Counted from the stretch's first letter, positions 42,736 to 63,279 are shown. The stretch: DNA of 64,000 bases from Beroe forskalii (GCA_011033025.1 WFMF01000331.1:1-64000); one strand, 5' to 3'. A program made the numbers and translations. Notes: generated from the letters alone by a model not told the origin.

Positions 42736-43955
42736 CAACATGCAATTGCAAAATGCAACTGTCCATTCGGAAAATTTTACATAAAAATCATTTTTGTCTT
42801 TCATTTCAAAACTTTCCTGATATATATAAATATTAAAACAGCCAAGGCCAATTAGGTCTTAATTTTCAGGTTAAAGTTTATGAGCCTAAGGTAAACTAAT
42901 AAACTATATTTGATATTTATTTAATATTTATTCATCAATCATCAATAAATGATTTGATTGATATGCAGCTCAAAATGGAATTGGTCGATTGATCAACTTT
43001 GCATTTGATCGACTGATGAATAGAAAATCTTTGAGCTAGTAGGGAAGCAACTAAATATTGTTCATTTAATTGATTAGGGACCCGTATAAAACACCTCACT
43101 CTTGTCCCAATGGAGTAGATCAATCAACCAATTCCATAAGATCGACCGACAAACGTTATTGGTGCCTCATAAAGATTTGTTTATGAATCCACTACTTTTC
43201 ACTGAATTGGAAGAGACACCAGATGCTATAAATGGTTCATAGTGCATAAGATAAGTTTATTTATTTTATCTTAGGGTGAAGAGTGACTGTTACTAGTACT
43301 GCTATGTGTGATCATCGGTAAAATCATAGGTAGTCTGGACTCTGGTAGTAAAAACTAAAAATGGTTGTAGAAAGGGTTGGTCCCAGAACTCAAGATAGAT
43401 ATTAAACAGTTTTTCCTGAACTGAAAAACTTTCTAATCTTGGGATTGACAAGGTAGGATAGTGAAAAGGATGGTAAAAAGGGTTAAGGGAGTTCAAAAGT
43501 GAATAAAACCTAAAATAATAATTGAAGACTATTTTATTAGATTTGCAGGTGTCTAAACACTCATAATAGCTTAATTTAGATAGCAAACAGTTTTTCCTGA
43601 AATTAAAAACTGTCTAAGGGTTGCCTCACAACACTTTTACCACCCTTTTGATGAGGTCTTTTAGACTGTTTTTGACTGTTTTCTCTTTTATTGAGAAAAA
43701 TCTTCTTGATCAATGCAATTTTTTGCTTAATTATTCATTTGATAAGGAACCTTTCTGCATCACATAGAGTAGATGAAGTCAGACATTCTAAGGTTTTGTT
43801 ACATAGTTTCAAACTAAAGTTAAGAAAACATTTATATTTTATCTTCCTTTACACTGATAAAGTTTGATGCATTTTTTAATAATTGAATTGAAATCATTGC
43901 TAGCTGTTATGGTTCAACTTTAACTCAGATTTTTTTCAAGATAGGCTATGTACAA

Positions 43956-50810
<6,855 letters not shown>

Positions 50811-53800
50811 AAACTCTCCCTTTCAGAGTTCATTCCCCCCTTCCTGGTGTATTAACCCCTTGTGGGAAAAATTCACACCCCCAACTCAACCCCCTTTAGA
50901 GTCTACCTTCCCTCCTAATTCTGGACATGTAGGAACCATTTGGGAAAAATGTAACCCCCCTAAACTCCCCCCAAAACCCCCCCTTTTCAGAGGGCCCTTT
51001 ACCTTCCTTTCCCCCCAATTTTTCCCCCCCCCGGGGCATGAGGTAACCCTATTTGGGTTTTGGACCCCCAACCAAATTTGGTTTTTTTTAGCTTTTAACC
51101 CCCCTTTCCCCCAAATTCCCTTTAACCCCCCCCTTTCCAGGGAAAATTTTTCAAACCAACCCCCCCCTTCCCCCCTTTCTAGGGCGATGTTTGTGAGGCC
51201 TTAGTTTGGATAGCTATGTTAACAGATTACGATTTGTGTAATTTTGAACTTTTAAACTATATGATTACATGATTTACCAGGTTCCTACGTCAGCTAACTC
51301 AGAACGTTAGAACTTTTAATTCGTGGCACCGATAAGAAACCTTTCTAACAGGAACTTTGAAAATCATCGTGTGATTATTACCTTCGTTGATTGCATCAGT
51401 ATTTTCTAAGTATATTCACGTACCTACTTTTCATTACTTGGATTACTATTTGAAATCTCTGATCTCTTGTGACACACCCGTTGAATATCACTGTAATATA
51501 ATAGTATAATCATTAATATCTTACATTAATATCTGATTCACCTACTCAAATCCAAATTAGATGGTCCATAATGTCACAAAGATTACACTTTGATGTGTAT
51601 GATTCACTATATATCAGTGACTGGAAGATGTAACATGGATTATTCCTGATTTTCTCCAATTACAGAATACTAATATGATTCATCTCGAGATGAGTCATAT
51701 CTGTAATTGGAGAAAGTCAGGAATTTTGAATAAAGAAAGATGAAAAGATTCATATTTCTTTATTAGTTTATTCATAGAGGTTTATAGTACCAAAAGAGAC
51801 ACAATTTATAAAGTATTTCGAGCCTTCATATAGAGGTTTAATACCGACCGAAAGAGAAATGAGAGCTTCTAACCGGGCCACAAATCCTTATTCTTGTAAT
51901 CTCTGCAGTGAAATGTAGGATGTATGTACAGAATCTATGAGTGAGGTTGGAAGTGACGTCATTATCATAGTTTAGAACGGTGAGTTGATGACGCCACACT
52001 GCCTTTACATTTGTGTAAAGTTTAGGAGGTACTCTGAGCTTCTGAGAGTTAGTGTACTGATCCTTTTCCTTACACTGTCTGAGTTCTCCCAAAACAAAAT
52101 ACATGCAATTTATACCTCAGAGAGAAGCAGAGAGAAGGGGAATAATTTGTTCTGTTTTATTTTAAACTCATTATTCAACTTTCGACTTTCATTGATTTGA
52201 AAGATGAATAATGCATCACCCAGCGGCCAGCGCCTCCTTTCTGACTTCCTCCTTTCATAAATTTTCATACTCATCAAAAAATTCCAAGTACCACCCATTC
52301 AATGGTGTCGAATCCACGCCAATCAGAAATTAGGAGGAGAAAGTCTCAATATTCATTGCTTCGCAGCAGCAACCCATCAGAGTTAAGATTCAGATTCCCG
52401 TGTATGGTCGTGTGTTTGTCTTGACACGCAGAATATTTTGGCAAATGTCCAACTACATTCCATTGCTCCATTGTAATATGTAGCATGAGTGTACCCCGCT
52501 GGTATGCACATAAAATGAGCGGATTATGTCTCTTACGTCCCTCCCTCATGCTTGCCCTCTTCAAGAATGATTCTCCTCTGAGGCAATGAGTTATGTCTCT
52601 ATTATTCCTGCCAAATTCTGCTAATTTATACTACATACGTCTCCTTTCCAACAGATCCACCAAAGCTCCTCGAGTTAAGCCTCTCGTTAATCTTCATGCG
52701 TGATAAAAGTTAAAAGGTTTATTAATTAAGAGCTTCTTAATTGAGAGCTTTATTCATGTGTCTACTGCTCAGTCGAGGTTTGGTTGTGTTCATATGTCTC
52801 AAGATGCTTGTTGACTTCTTTGTTTACCCCTGAGAACATATTACAATATATCCAAGAAGCTCATTATTAATTAACATGTAATAATTATGTGAGGGATATG
52901 TCCATGATGAGAAGGTGTGATATGTTCCTATCTGGATGTGTGGAGGTGTGAAAGTGGGTGTGACTCTGTACAGCTACTGAAGTAGTGAAGTAGAGACTGC
53001 ATGATGTCTGTGGAAGTGTGCTATGTCTCTGGAATGTGACAATTTGTTTTCGCAGGAATATTTCTTCTTCTTCTTCTGCTGGAAGGCGATATTCCTTATT
53101 TTCATCTGCAACCAATATTATTTTTCTTAAATTATAATTTCTTTCAAGCCCCCCGAATCCTAGAAAATAGCTCTTATGGGTGCCCACCACGGATATTTCA
53201 GTGATTTAGTCAAAATGGCCTATTGACCTCATGATGATGCCTCATTCTCAGTTCAGTGATCCTGTAGAGTGTATTACCATAGCAACGCACAAGCACTGAC
53301 TGCGTTGCTAGGCAACACATCATCAGGAACTAAGCACTATAGCTTGCAGGGCATCAGTGTGAGCCAATGAAACGCCTCCCTGTACAGTGTACACCAATGA
53401 TCAAACAATGCTAATGATGACTCTACGTATCCTTGTGAACCTTGGGCAAATATTCGTCCTGTGACATAACCCCTTATTTTTCCAAGTAAATCAGTGTATT
53501 GATCATGGAACAATCACAGAGACATAGAGTATACCTTCGAATTTAAAATAGGCGGTGTGACGTCTTCAATTTTCTATGCTAAACTTTGATAATGACGACA
53601 CTTTTGGTAACCTACTATCTTAAGTGCCTATATGATATCATTCACTTCACTAGCAAATGATACCGAGTATTGCTCTACTACTACACTAATTCTATCTCTG
53701 TACACAAATATAACGCAGTTCTTCCATACTACCATAGTGTAACTCTGTACTATACTGTAGTGCTGCAGACTTCAGGCTGTAGTTTATAAAGAGGGCTTGC

Positions 53801-54231
53801 AAGATACAAGCCACACCCAAAGAAGAGGGAAGTATTAAAGGAAGTTGACTTTATATGACTTCATCTGCCAGGCTGATCTCCATACCCGAAGGTTTTGACC
53901 TGAATTGGTAAATTACTGCTCAAGAGATAGAAGTTTAATATAGATTTTATAACGTCAACATATACGAAGAAGTTACTAAGTTAGTAGCTCAAAGCTTTCG
54001 AAAATCATGTGATTATCGTCGTCATTATAACATGTTTGCATGGTTTGCAAATTCCAGGGCTATCCTCTTTTTCCACGAGGCATTCCAATATGTGTCAATT
54101 CGTTACACTTTACCATTAAACAATTACTGCTCTCCGTGTTACTAATTACCTAATTAACTAATTACCTGTTACTAAACACACACTTTGTGTGCTGCTCGAG
54201 ACTAATCTACATTCTACGCTTAGAATATCAA

Positions 54232-54299
54232 TAGGCGGTCGCAATATGACATAATTTACTCTGTGCGCGCTGCCAAATTGTTGAAAATGTAACCGCCTA
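54232..54299. mobile_element. TIR micro-element in copy B
   Basis: TAGGCGGTCGCAATATGACA to ATGTAACCGCCTA; paralog of 6465-6531. Confidence 0.75.
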
Positions 54300-54682
54300 T
54301 TTTTCGTGAGAAGTGCGTATAATTACTAATTAAATAGTAGCTAATGAGCTGTCAGCTCATTATGATTGCAAGCAGTTTATTGTAAACGAGGCGATATAAT
54401 TGCTCTGATTGTCAGAATACACTCGCATTGTTAGAGGAGATTGGTGTCTATGATTGGTGTTATGATAGTTCCTGATTTGAAATTCCGCGTGTCAACTTGG
54501 TGTGATTGGAGATATAGAACGAAAACATTTGATGAATGATGTAGGTATTGGTAATGAGATTGGAGATAGACAAGGAAAAGGAAATCACATACCATTTTGC
54601 TTGGCGAAATTTTTTTCGAGGGTCATCAAAACTCCATTTGAAAAATGCTGTGTTCTGAAGAATGTGCGAATTCTCCCTATAA

Positions 54683-55271
54683 GGGGGTGCACACACGTGG
54701 CTTACAAGCCATGGACTATAAGCCATGGCTTATAAGCTACGTGTGTGCTGTCGATAACTTACCCATGGACTATTATCCATACGTGTGTCTTGGGTGAAAG
54801 TATCGACTACACTCTACAAAAGTGTGGAGATTAGTCCATGAAAAATAGCCGGTCTTAAATGTGGTATTACAATCCACATGGCTTGTAAGCCACGTGTGTC
54901 TTGTAGCTTATAGTCGACACTGTACATAATTCCGAGAAAAGCTGTATACATTAACGCTACCCAATCAGGGCGCTGTATCTCGCGTGTCATTGACCAATCA
55001 AAAGCAAGAAAAGCGATAGGGGTAATGTTTCCGATATTTCCTGCGTTGTGTCAGAGCATCCGAGGGTATCAGGTCAAATTGCATCAATCAATTTCTATTC
55101 GGAGACTCAGAAGAAACTGCTTTCGAAGTTTTGTTACAATAACGTGTGTTGACAATAGTCTACAAGACACACGTAGGATTCGTGGCTTATACTCCACGTC
55201 GTGTGTCTTCACCCCAAAACTCGGCGTAGACTATAGTCGACATGGCTTATAATCCACGTGTGTGCAGCCCC
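54683..55271. mobile_element. Tourist/Harbinger-like MITE, 589 bp
   Basis: Ends GGGGGTGCACACACGTGG and CCACGTGTGTGCAGCCCC are inverted repeats extending imperfectly to about 45 bp (TTATAAGCCATG words). TAA is duplicated on both sides. Copy A has 19 bp of other sequence at this point, so the element inserted after A and B split or was lost from A. A 3-bp TAA/TTA target and a G-rich tip fit PIF/Harbinger-derived MITEs. No transposase is present. Confidence 0.7.
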
Positions 55272-55927
55272 TAACACGAGCAGTGAAGCAGTAGGGTAAT
55301 CAGGTTTTATTAGATTATCCTCGTTAGAGCGGAGTTTTGTTATTTTTATCCGGCACTAATTTCTACACTAATACACACAAACACACCTATAATTGAATTT
55401 AACCGTTGAATTTACCACTCTAAACCCCTGATAATGACGCAACATTCCACTAAAAACATTCTCACACAGTCTCACATTCTTTACACACGTTGAACATTAG
55501 ACCGGGATCGTATTACAGTGGGAATGAGGTATGAAACTGATATACCGATATCGAATGACAGTCTGTGTGTACACTTTGAAAAATAGTGTCTGAAAGAGAT
55601 GATGTTGAAAACATAGCTATATTAATTGTAAAAGTGGAATGTCTAATAGGGCGTGCTTAAAGAAAAAAGTTAAAATTTCTCAAATATTTCGTCTTCCATT
55701 AAACTACCTCAATGTTAACATTAAATTAAATAATGAATGTTTCACTGAATAATGTTCCTAAATTCCCTGAATTTCTTCTTCAAGAGTTCAAGACCACAAA
55801 ATAATTCTCTCGGCAAATGCGTCCTTCTAAAAATTTAGAATTTCTCTAATCCATAATAATCCCTTCAATCATCACAACATACCGAGATTGATATCCCATC
55901 AGTCATCTTAGCCCGCATGAAGCCAGG

Positions 55928-56800
55928 TAGTAAGGGATGTATCTGCCCCAGGCTGTAACCCCCCGTGAACTTAATCCTCCCAAAGATGTTAGAACGGAAT
56001 TTGGTAGTCCATAGGCCAAAGAACCACCAAAAAAAAGTTGCCCAAGAAAATCCTTGGGGAACCTTGATTTTTACCCCTTTTTTACCCACGCGTGGGGTAA
56101 AACTTTAAGAGGCTATATCTCTGCTTCCTTTTGAGATAGAGAGGTCAACGACCAGTCTAAAATGTGCGCAATGGTCACATTTGGTTGGGCGGGTCAAGGT
56201 TTCAAGTCGTTATCTCGAACCGTTTTCGAGATAATCCCCAAAAACCCCTTTTTCGCTAAGCGCAAGGGGTAAAAAAAGTGGTACTGCTAAATTTGGCTCT
56301 ACTGCAGGCAAATTGACCATTATCATAATTGTAGAAACGTTTCTGAGTTGCTTATAGTCTAAAGTTGCACCAGAAAAAAGTTGCCCAAGATATTCCATAA
56401 GGAACTCCCATTTTTACCCCTTTTTCATACCCCCGCATAAGCGAAAATTTGAAATTGGAATATCTTGGGTTCCTTTTGAGATAGAGAGGTCAACGACCAG
56501 TCTAAAATGAGCGCAATGGTCACATTTAGTGGGGCGGGTCAAGGTTTCAAGTCGTTATCTCAAACCGTTTTCGACATAACCCCCAAAAACCCCTTTTTCG
56601 CTAAGCGCAGAGGGGTAAAAAAGTGGTACTGCTGAATTTGGCTCTATGCTGCAGGTAAATTGACCATTTTCATGATTGGAGATACATTTCTGAGTCGTTC
56701 ACAGTCTAAAATTGCACCGAGAAAAAGTTGCCCAAGATATTCCATAGGGAACCTCCATTTTAACCCCTTTTTCATACCCCTGCATAAGAGAAATTAGAAA
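55928..56800. repeat. 345-bp satellite, about 2.3 units
   Basis: GTTGCCCAAG marks unit positions at 56037, 56380 and 56727, giving periods of 343 and 347. Units share GAGATAGAGAGGTCAACGAC and CCCCTTTTTCGCTAAGCG. A related but distinct lead-in spans 55928-56030. Confidence 0.85.
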
Positions 56801-56926
56801 TCTCGGCATATTTTCATACTTTTATTGCACAAAATTCAAAAAAAACGAAGCTTTAATTCGTAAACAAAGCCATAGATTATTATCATTTACAATGTAATCA
56901 CCAAAGGTAACGATAGTTGCTTCTCT

Positions 56927-57550
56927 TTATACTGTAGATGTTTGAATTAACACAGTGTTTCTAAACTTAATTCTCATACAGACAGCAAAAAGAATAACAA
57001 TAAAAACGATCAAGATTGCCAACGAGGCCCAAACAGAGATGTGAGTTTTCTTTGACATTGCGTCTTTCTTTATCAGTTGCACCTCATTGACTGTCATCCT
57101 CATAATTTCATTCTCTAGTGAGTGGTTAGCATGGTATATATCCAACCAATTATATCTCGTGTCCTCCTTGTCCAAGTTCGGAACAATCTCTGCTTTAAGG
57201 GTCACATTTTTCAGAGGTGGGTAGAGTGTCTTATGATACGAGCTGGGGGATTGCCCTTCTACTTCAATTCGAGACAAACCAGACCAGGCTATAAAGACAG
57301 ATCCATTGTTAGGAATCTTCCACCGATGCCCAGTTATGTTGACAGCAAAAACTTGATGATTGGTATTGAGCAAATGCCATCATCCATTATGAATGACAGC
57401 TGCTTGCAATGTGACAAAGCCATTGTACACGAACTGTTTGATCCATCATTCAAGCAAGAGCGAGTGATTGATGCAATATGACCGTCTATGCAACTATCTG
57501 ACTCGCATTGAACTTTTTTTTTTTTTTTTTTTTTTTTTTTCTTTTTTTCA
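56927..57550 (-). mobile_element. Envelope-like fossil, copy 1 (broken)
   Basis: Minus strand: an N-glycosylation-site-rich, cysteine-bearing outer part, then a hydrophobic segment (HISVWASLAILIVFIVILFA) and a short basic tail. This type I membrane layout suits the C-terminal part of an envelope glycoprotein of a retrovirus-like element. No gag, pol or LTR is seen, so the family is not settled. It is an old, incomplete and broken copy, duplicated at 62462-63214. Confidence 0.35.
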
Positions 57551-57739
57551 CTCAGATTGTGGCGAATGATCATTGAGCACTGTTGGGGCGCTCTCACACC
57601 CTGTCACATTCATCATCGATGTTACATGTACTTAAATAGGTGACATTTTCCTTTGTCTATTGCCTCAGCCTTCATCCCACAAAATCTGAAATATCTGAAA
57701 TAAAAGTAGGCATATTAAAATAAATAATTAACTAAGTTT

Positions 57740-58304
57740 AAATATTCTTTTTCTTTTTCTTTTGTTTAATATTTTCATTTTTTTAAAACTTTATTTTTCT
57801 TATTTTTTTTGTTTTTTTTGTTTTTTGTTTTTTTGTTTTTCGGTTTTTGTAACTTCATTTCACCTCATCAGCAGACAGCTCCTCACCACGTCAGATTTCA
57901 CCACCTGGCACGGGCACAGATCTGGAAGGTGTCAGAAAAAGAGATAGAATTCAGAGGAAGAGCAGGAGCGAGATAACCGAGAGAGGAAGATTACATCACG
58001 GAGTCAGTTTCTCCAGTAGAATAACGCGGATATTTGATCTAGTCGCCGTTTAATGCGAATTTTAGGCATCTATATACTCTAGCCAATCTAGTGGTTTAGA
58101 GTTCTGAAAGCTCCTACGGTACCATTTAGCGGATAAATTTAGATAATTTATAGTTAATGGTGTGGTTACATAGCACGAAAAATATATTGTTTCTATCATC
58201 ATAATGAGTGTCTATATTTATTCTTTAATGAATCTTTTGCAGTTTATCTGTAAATAGCTGTGTGGGCATTTAGGAATATATGTTCTAGAGTTTCTAAGGA
58301 GGTA
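57740..58304 (-). mobile_element. LINE 3' end, cut at the tandem junction
   Basis: Reverse-strand A-rich tail (57740-57845), 3' UTR, and the last codons of a reverse-transcriptase ORF. It matches 63280-63861 and breaks off exactly at 58304, where copy C begins. Confidence 0.65.
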
Positions 58305-59776
58305 AAAGCTTTATTCATGTGTCTACTGCTCAGTCGAGGTTTGGTTGTGTTCATATGTCTCAAGATGCTTGTTGACTTCTTTGTTTACCTGAGAACATAT
58401 TACAATATATCCAAGAAGCTCATTATTGAATTAACATGTAATAATTATGTGAGGGATATGTCCATGATGAGAAGGTGATATGTTCCTATCTGGATGTGTG
58501 GAGGTGAAAGTGGGTGTGACTCTGTACAGCTACTGAAGTAGTGAAGAGAGACTGCATGATGTCTGTGGAAGTGTGCTTTATGTCTCTGGGAATGTGACAA
58601 TTTGTTTTCGCAGAATATTTCTTCTTCTTCTGCTGGAGGCGATATTCATATTTTCATCTGCAACCAATATTATTTTTCTTTAAATTATAATTTCTTTCAA
58701 GCCCCGAATCCTAGAAAATAGCTCTTATGGGTGCCCACCACGGATATTTCAGTGATTTAGTCAAAATGGCCTATTGACCTCATGATGATGCCTCATTCTC
58801 AGTTCAGTGATCCTGTAGAGTGTATTACCATAAGCAACGCACAAGCACTGACTGCGTTGCTAGAGCAACACATCATCAGGAACTAAGCACTATAGCTTGC
58901 AGGGCATCAGTGTGAGCCAATGAAACGCCTCCTGTACAGTGTACACAATGATCAAACAATACTAATGATGACTCTACGTATCCTTATGAACCTTGGGCAA
59001 ATATTCGTCCTGTGACATAAACCCTTATTTTTTCCAAGTAAATCAGTGTATTGATCATGGAACAATCACAGAGAGACATAATATACCTTCGAATTTAAAA
59101 TAGCGGTGACGTCTCATAATTTTCTAGTTAAACTTTGATAATGACGACACTTTGGTAACCTACTATCTTAAGTGCCTATATAGTATCATTCACTTCACTA
59201 GAAATGATACCAGTATTGCTCTACTACTACACTAATTCTATCTCTGTACACAAATATAACGTAGTTCTTCCATACTACCATAGTGTAACTCTGTACTATA
59301 CTGTAGTGCTGCAGACTTCAGGCTGTAGTTTATAAAGAGGGCTTGCAAGATACAAGCCACACCCAAAGAAGAGGGGAAGTATTAAGGAAGTTGACTTTAT
59401 ATGACTTCATCTGCCAGGCTGACTCCATACCCGAAGGTTTTGACCTGAATTGGTAAATTACTGCTCAAGAGATAGAAGTTTAATATAGATTTTATAACGT
59501 CAACATATACGAAGAAGTTACTAAGTTAGTAGCTCAAAGCTTTCGAAAATCATGTGATTATCGTCGTCATTATAACATGTTTGCATGGTTTGCAAATTCC
59601 AGGGCTATCCTCTTTTTCCACGAGGCATTCCAATATGTGTCAATTCGTTACACTTTACCATTAAACAATTACTGCTCTCCGTGTTACTAATTACCTAATT
59701 AACTAATTACCTGTTACTAAACACACACTTTGTGTGCTGCTCGAGACTAATCTACATTCTACGCTTAGAATATCAA

Positions 59777-59843
59777 TAGCGGTCGCAATATGACATAATT
59801 TACTCTGTGCGCGTTGCCAAATTGTTGAAAATGTAACCGCCTA
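59777..59843. mobile_element. TIR micro-element in copy C
   Basis: Same as 54232-54299, but its left end has lost one G (TAGCGGT). Confidence 0.7.
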
Positions 59844-60221
59844 TTTTTCGTGAGAAGTGCGTATAATTACTAATTAAATAGTAGCTAATGAGCTGTCAGC
59901 TCATTATGATTGCAAGCAGTTTATTGTAAACGAGGCGATATAATTGCTCTGATTGTCAGAATACACTCGCATTGTTAGAGGAGATTGGTGTCTATGATTG
60001 GTGTTATGATAGTTCCTGATTTGAAATTCCGCGTGTCAACTTGGTGTGATTGGAGATATAGAACGAAAACATTTGATGAATGATGTAGGTATTGGTAATG
60101 AGATTGAGATAGACAAGGAAAAGGAAATCACATACCATTTTGCTTGGCGAAATTTTTTCGAGGGTCATCAAAACCCATTTGAAAAATGCTGTGTTCTGAA
60201 GAATGCGAATTCTCCCTATAA

Positions 60222-60812
60222 GGGGTGCACACACGTGGCTTACAAGCCATGGACTATAAGCCATGGCTTATAAGCTACGTGTGTGCTGTCATCTTTCACC
60301 ATGGACTATTATCCATACGTGTGTCTTGGGTGAAAGTATCGACTACACTCTACGAAAGTGTGGAGATTAGTCCATGAAAAATAACCGGTCTTAAATGTGG
60401 TATTACAATCCACATGGCTTGTAAGCCACATTGTGTGTCTTGTAGCTTATAGTCGACACTGTACATAATTCCGAGAAAGCTGTATACATTAACGCTACCC
60501 AATCAGGGCGCTGTATCTCGCGTGTCATTGACCAATCAAAAGCAAGAAAAGCGATAGGGGTAATGTTTCCGATATTTCCTGCGTTGTGTTACGATCAGAG
60601 CATCCGAGGGTATCAGGTCAAATTGCATCAATCAATTTCTATTCGGAGACTCAGAAGAAACTGCTTTCGAAGTTTTGTTACAATAACGTGTGTTGACAAT
60701 AGTCTACAAGACACACGTAGGATTCGGCTTACCTCCACGTCGTGTGTCTTCACCCCAAAACTCGGCGTAGACTATAGTCGAATATGGCTTATAATCCACG
60801 TGTGTGCAGCCC
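60222..60812. mobile_element. Tourist/Harbinger-like MITE, copy in C
   Basis: Counterpart of 54683-55271 with the same TAA flanks and small indels. Confidence 0.7.
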
Positions 60813-61470
60813 TAACACGAGCAGTGAAGCAGTAGGGGTAATCAGGTTTTATTAGATTATCCTCGTTAGAGCGGAGTTTTGTTATTTTATCCCGGCACTA
60901 ATTTCTAATTAATACACACAAACACACCTATAATTGAATTTAACTGTTGAATTTACCACTCTAAAACCCCTGATAATGACGCAACATTCCACTAAAACAT
61001 TCTCACACAGTCTCATTCTTTACACACGTTGAACATTAGACCGGATCGTATTACAGTGGGAATGAGGTATGAAACTGATATACCGATATCGAATGACAGT
61101 CTGTGTGTACACTTTGAAAAATAGTGTCTGAAAGAGATGATGTTGAAAACATAGCTATATTAATTGTAAAAAGTGGAATGTCTAATAGGGCGTGCTTAAA
61201 GAAAAAGTTAAAATTTCTCAAATATTTTCGTCTTCCATTAAACTACTCAATGTTAACATTAAATTAAATAATGAATGTTTTCACTGAATAATGTTCCTAA
61301 ATTCCTGAATTTCTTCTTCAAGAGTTCAAGACCACAAAATAATTCTCGGCAAAATGTCCTTCTAAAAAATTTAGAATTTCTCTAATCCATAATAATCCTT
61401 CAATCATCACAACATACCGAGATTGATATCCCATCAGTCATCTTAGCCCGCATGAAGCCAGGTAGTAAGG

Positions 61471-62345
61471 GATGTATCTGCCCCAGGCTGTAACCCCCCG
61501 TGAACTTAATCCTCCCAAAGATGTTAGAACGGAATTTGGTAGTCCAGCCAAAAGAACCACCAAAAAAAGTTGCCCAAGAAAATCCTTTGGGAAACCTTGA
61601 TTTTACCTTTTTACCCACGCGTGGGGTAAAACTTTAAGAGGCTATATCTCTGCTTCCTTTGAGATAGAGAGGTCAACGATCAGTCTAAAATGTGCGCAAT
61701 GGTCACATTTGGTTGGGCGGGTCAAGGTTTTCAAGTCGTTATCTCGAACCGTTTTCGAGATAATCCCCAAAACCCTTTTTTCGCTAAGCAAAGGGTAAAA
61801 AGTGGTACTGCTAAATTTGGCTCTACTGCAGGCAAATTGACCATTATCATAATTGTAGAAACGTTTCTGAGTCGCTTATAGTCTAAAGTTGCACCAGAAA
61901 AAAGTTGCCCAAGATATTCCATAAGGAAATCCCATTTTACCCCTTTTTTCATACCCCCGTAAGCGAAAATTTGAAGTTGGGATATCTTGCCCTTTTGAGA
62001 TAGAGAGGTCAACGACCAGTCTAAAATGAGCGCAATGGTCACATTTAGTGGGGCGGGTCAAGGCTTCAAGTCACCATCTCGAACCGTTTTCGAGATAATC
62101 CCCAAAAACCCCTTTTTCGCTAAGCGCAAAGGGGTAAAAAAGTGGTACTGCTGAATTTGGCTCTATGCTGCAGGTAAATTGACCATTTCCATGATTGGAG
62201 ATACATTTCTGAGTCTTTCACAGTCTAAAATTGCACCGAGAAAAAGTTGCCCAAGATATTCCATAGGGAACCTCCATTTTAACCCCTTTTTCATACCCCT
62301 GCATAAGTGAAAATTATACCCCTGCATAAGTGAAAATTCATACTT
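61471..62345. repeat. 345-bp satellite in the tandem copy
   Basis: GTTGCCCAAG at 61569, 61904 and 62246 (periods 335 and 342). At 62286-62335 a 26-bp word (ATACCCCTGCATAAGTGAAA) is duplicated locally. Confidence 0.85.
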
Positions 62346-62461
62346 TTATTGCACTATTTGGAGACAAAATTCAAAAAAACCGAAGCTTTAATTCGTAAAC
62401 AAAGCCATAGATTATTATCATTTACAATGTAATCACCAAAGATAACGATAGTTGCTTCTCT

Positions 62462-63214
62462 TTATACTGTAGATGTTTGAATTAACACAGTGTTTCTAAA
62501 CTTAATTCTCATACAGACAGCAAAAAGAATAACAATAAAAACGATCAAGATTGCCAACGAGGCCCAAACAGAGATGTGAGTTTTCTTTGACATTGCGTCT
62601 TTCTTTATCAGTTGCACCTCATTGACTGTCATCCTCATAATTTCATTCTCTAGTGAGTGGGTTAGCATGGTATATATCCAACCAATTATATCTCGTGTCC
62701 TCCTTGTCCAAGTTCGGAACAATCTCTGCTTTAAGGGGTCACATTTTTTCAGAGGTGGGTAGAGTGTCTTATGATACGAGCTGGGGGATTGCCCTTCTAC
62801 TTCAATTCGAGACAAACCAGACCAGGCTATAAAGACAGATCCATTGTTAGGAATCTTCCACCGATGCCCAGTTATGTTGACAGCAAAAACTTGATGATTG
62901 GTAGTGAGCAAAATGCCAATCATGAAATTTGACAGCTGCTTGCAATGTGACAAAGCCATTGTACACGAACTGTTTGATCCATCATTCAAGCAAGAGCGAG
63001 TGATTGATGCAATATGACCGTCTATGCAACTATCTGACTCTGCATTGAACTTTTTTTTACTTTTTTTTTTTTTTTTTCTTTTTTTTTCACTCAGATTGTG
63101 GCGAATGATCATTGAGCACCTTGTTAGGGCGCTCTCACACCCTGTCACATTCATCATCGTGTACATGTACTTAAATAGTGACATTTTTCCCTTGTCTATT
63201 GCCTCAGCCTTCAT
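62462..63214 (-). mobile_element. Envelope-like fossil, copy 2
   Basis: Minus-strand frame of about 250 codons covering the same region as copy 1: cysteines and several N-x-S/T sites outside, a C-terminal membrane segment and a short tail. An A-tract within it gives a poly-lysine stretch that is probably not original. The element is incomplete and carries several differences from copy 1. A non-viral membrane protein cannot be excluded. Confidence 0.35.
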
Positions 63215-63279
63215 CCCACAAAATCTGAAATATCTGAAATAAAAATAGGTATATTAAAATAAATAATTAACTAAGTTTA

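Larger units (their letters stand above)
41078..43955. other. MRL 3' UTR and intergenic spacer
   Basis: An AATAAA at 41727-41732 is a candidate end for the MRL transcript. 42530-42735 has CG-rich patches (GCGCGCGGCGCGCG, GGCGGGCGCGCGCGCG) unusual for this AT-rich window. Near-identical foldbacks AGTTTTTCCTGAA...AAAAACT lie at about 43408 and 43590. No gene is seen. Confidence 0.5.
51179..55927. repeat. Duplicated noncoding block, copy B
   Basis: Same order as 2657-7633. It lacks the 510-bp A-specific insertion and contains a 589-bp inverted-repeat element. Includes an X-box-like GTTGCTAGGCAAC at 53304-53316. Confidence 0.9.
58305..61470. repeat. Duplicated noncoding block, copy C (partial)
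   Basis: Starts at the sequence equal to 52744 and follows copy B closely at an offset near 5.56 kb. It differs by many one- or two-base indels, often in short runs. It begins mid-block, so only the right part of the A/B block is present. Confidence 0.9.

Noticed and set aside
57740-57845. Poly-T tract as a terminator or gene end on the plus strand
   Set aside because: Better explained as the A-rich tail of the reverse-strand LINE.
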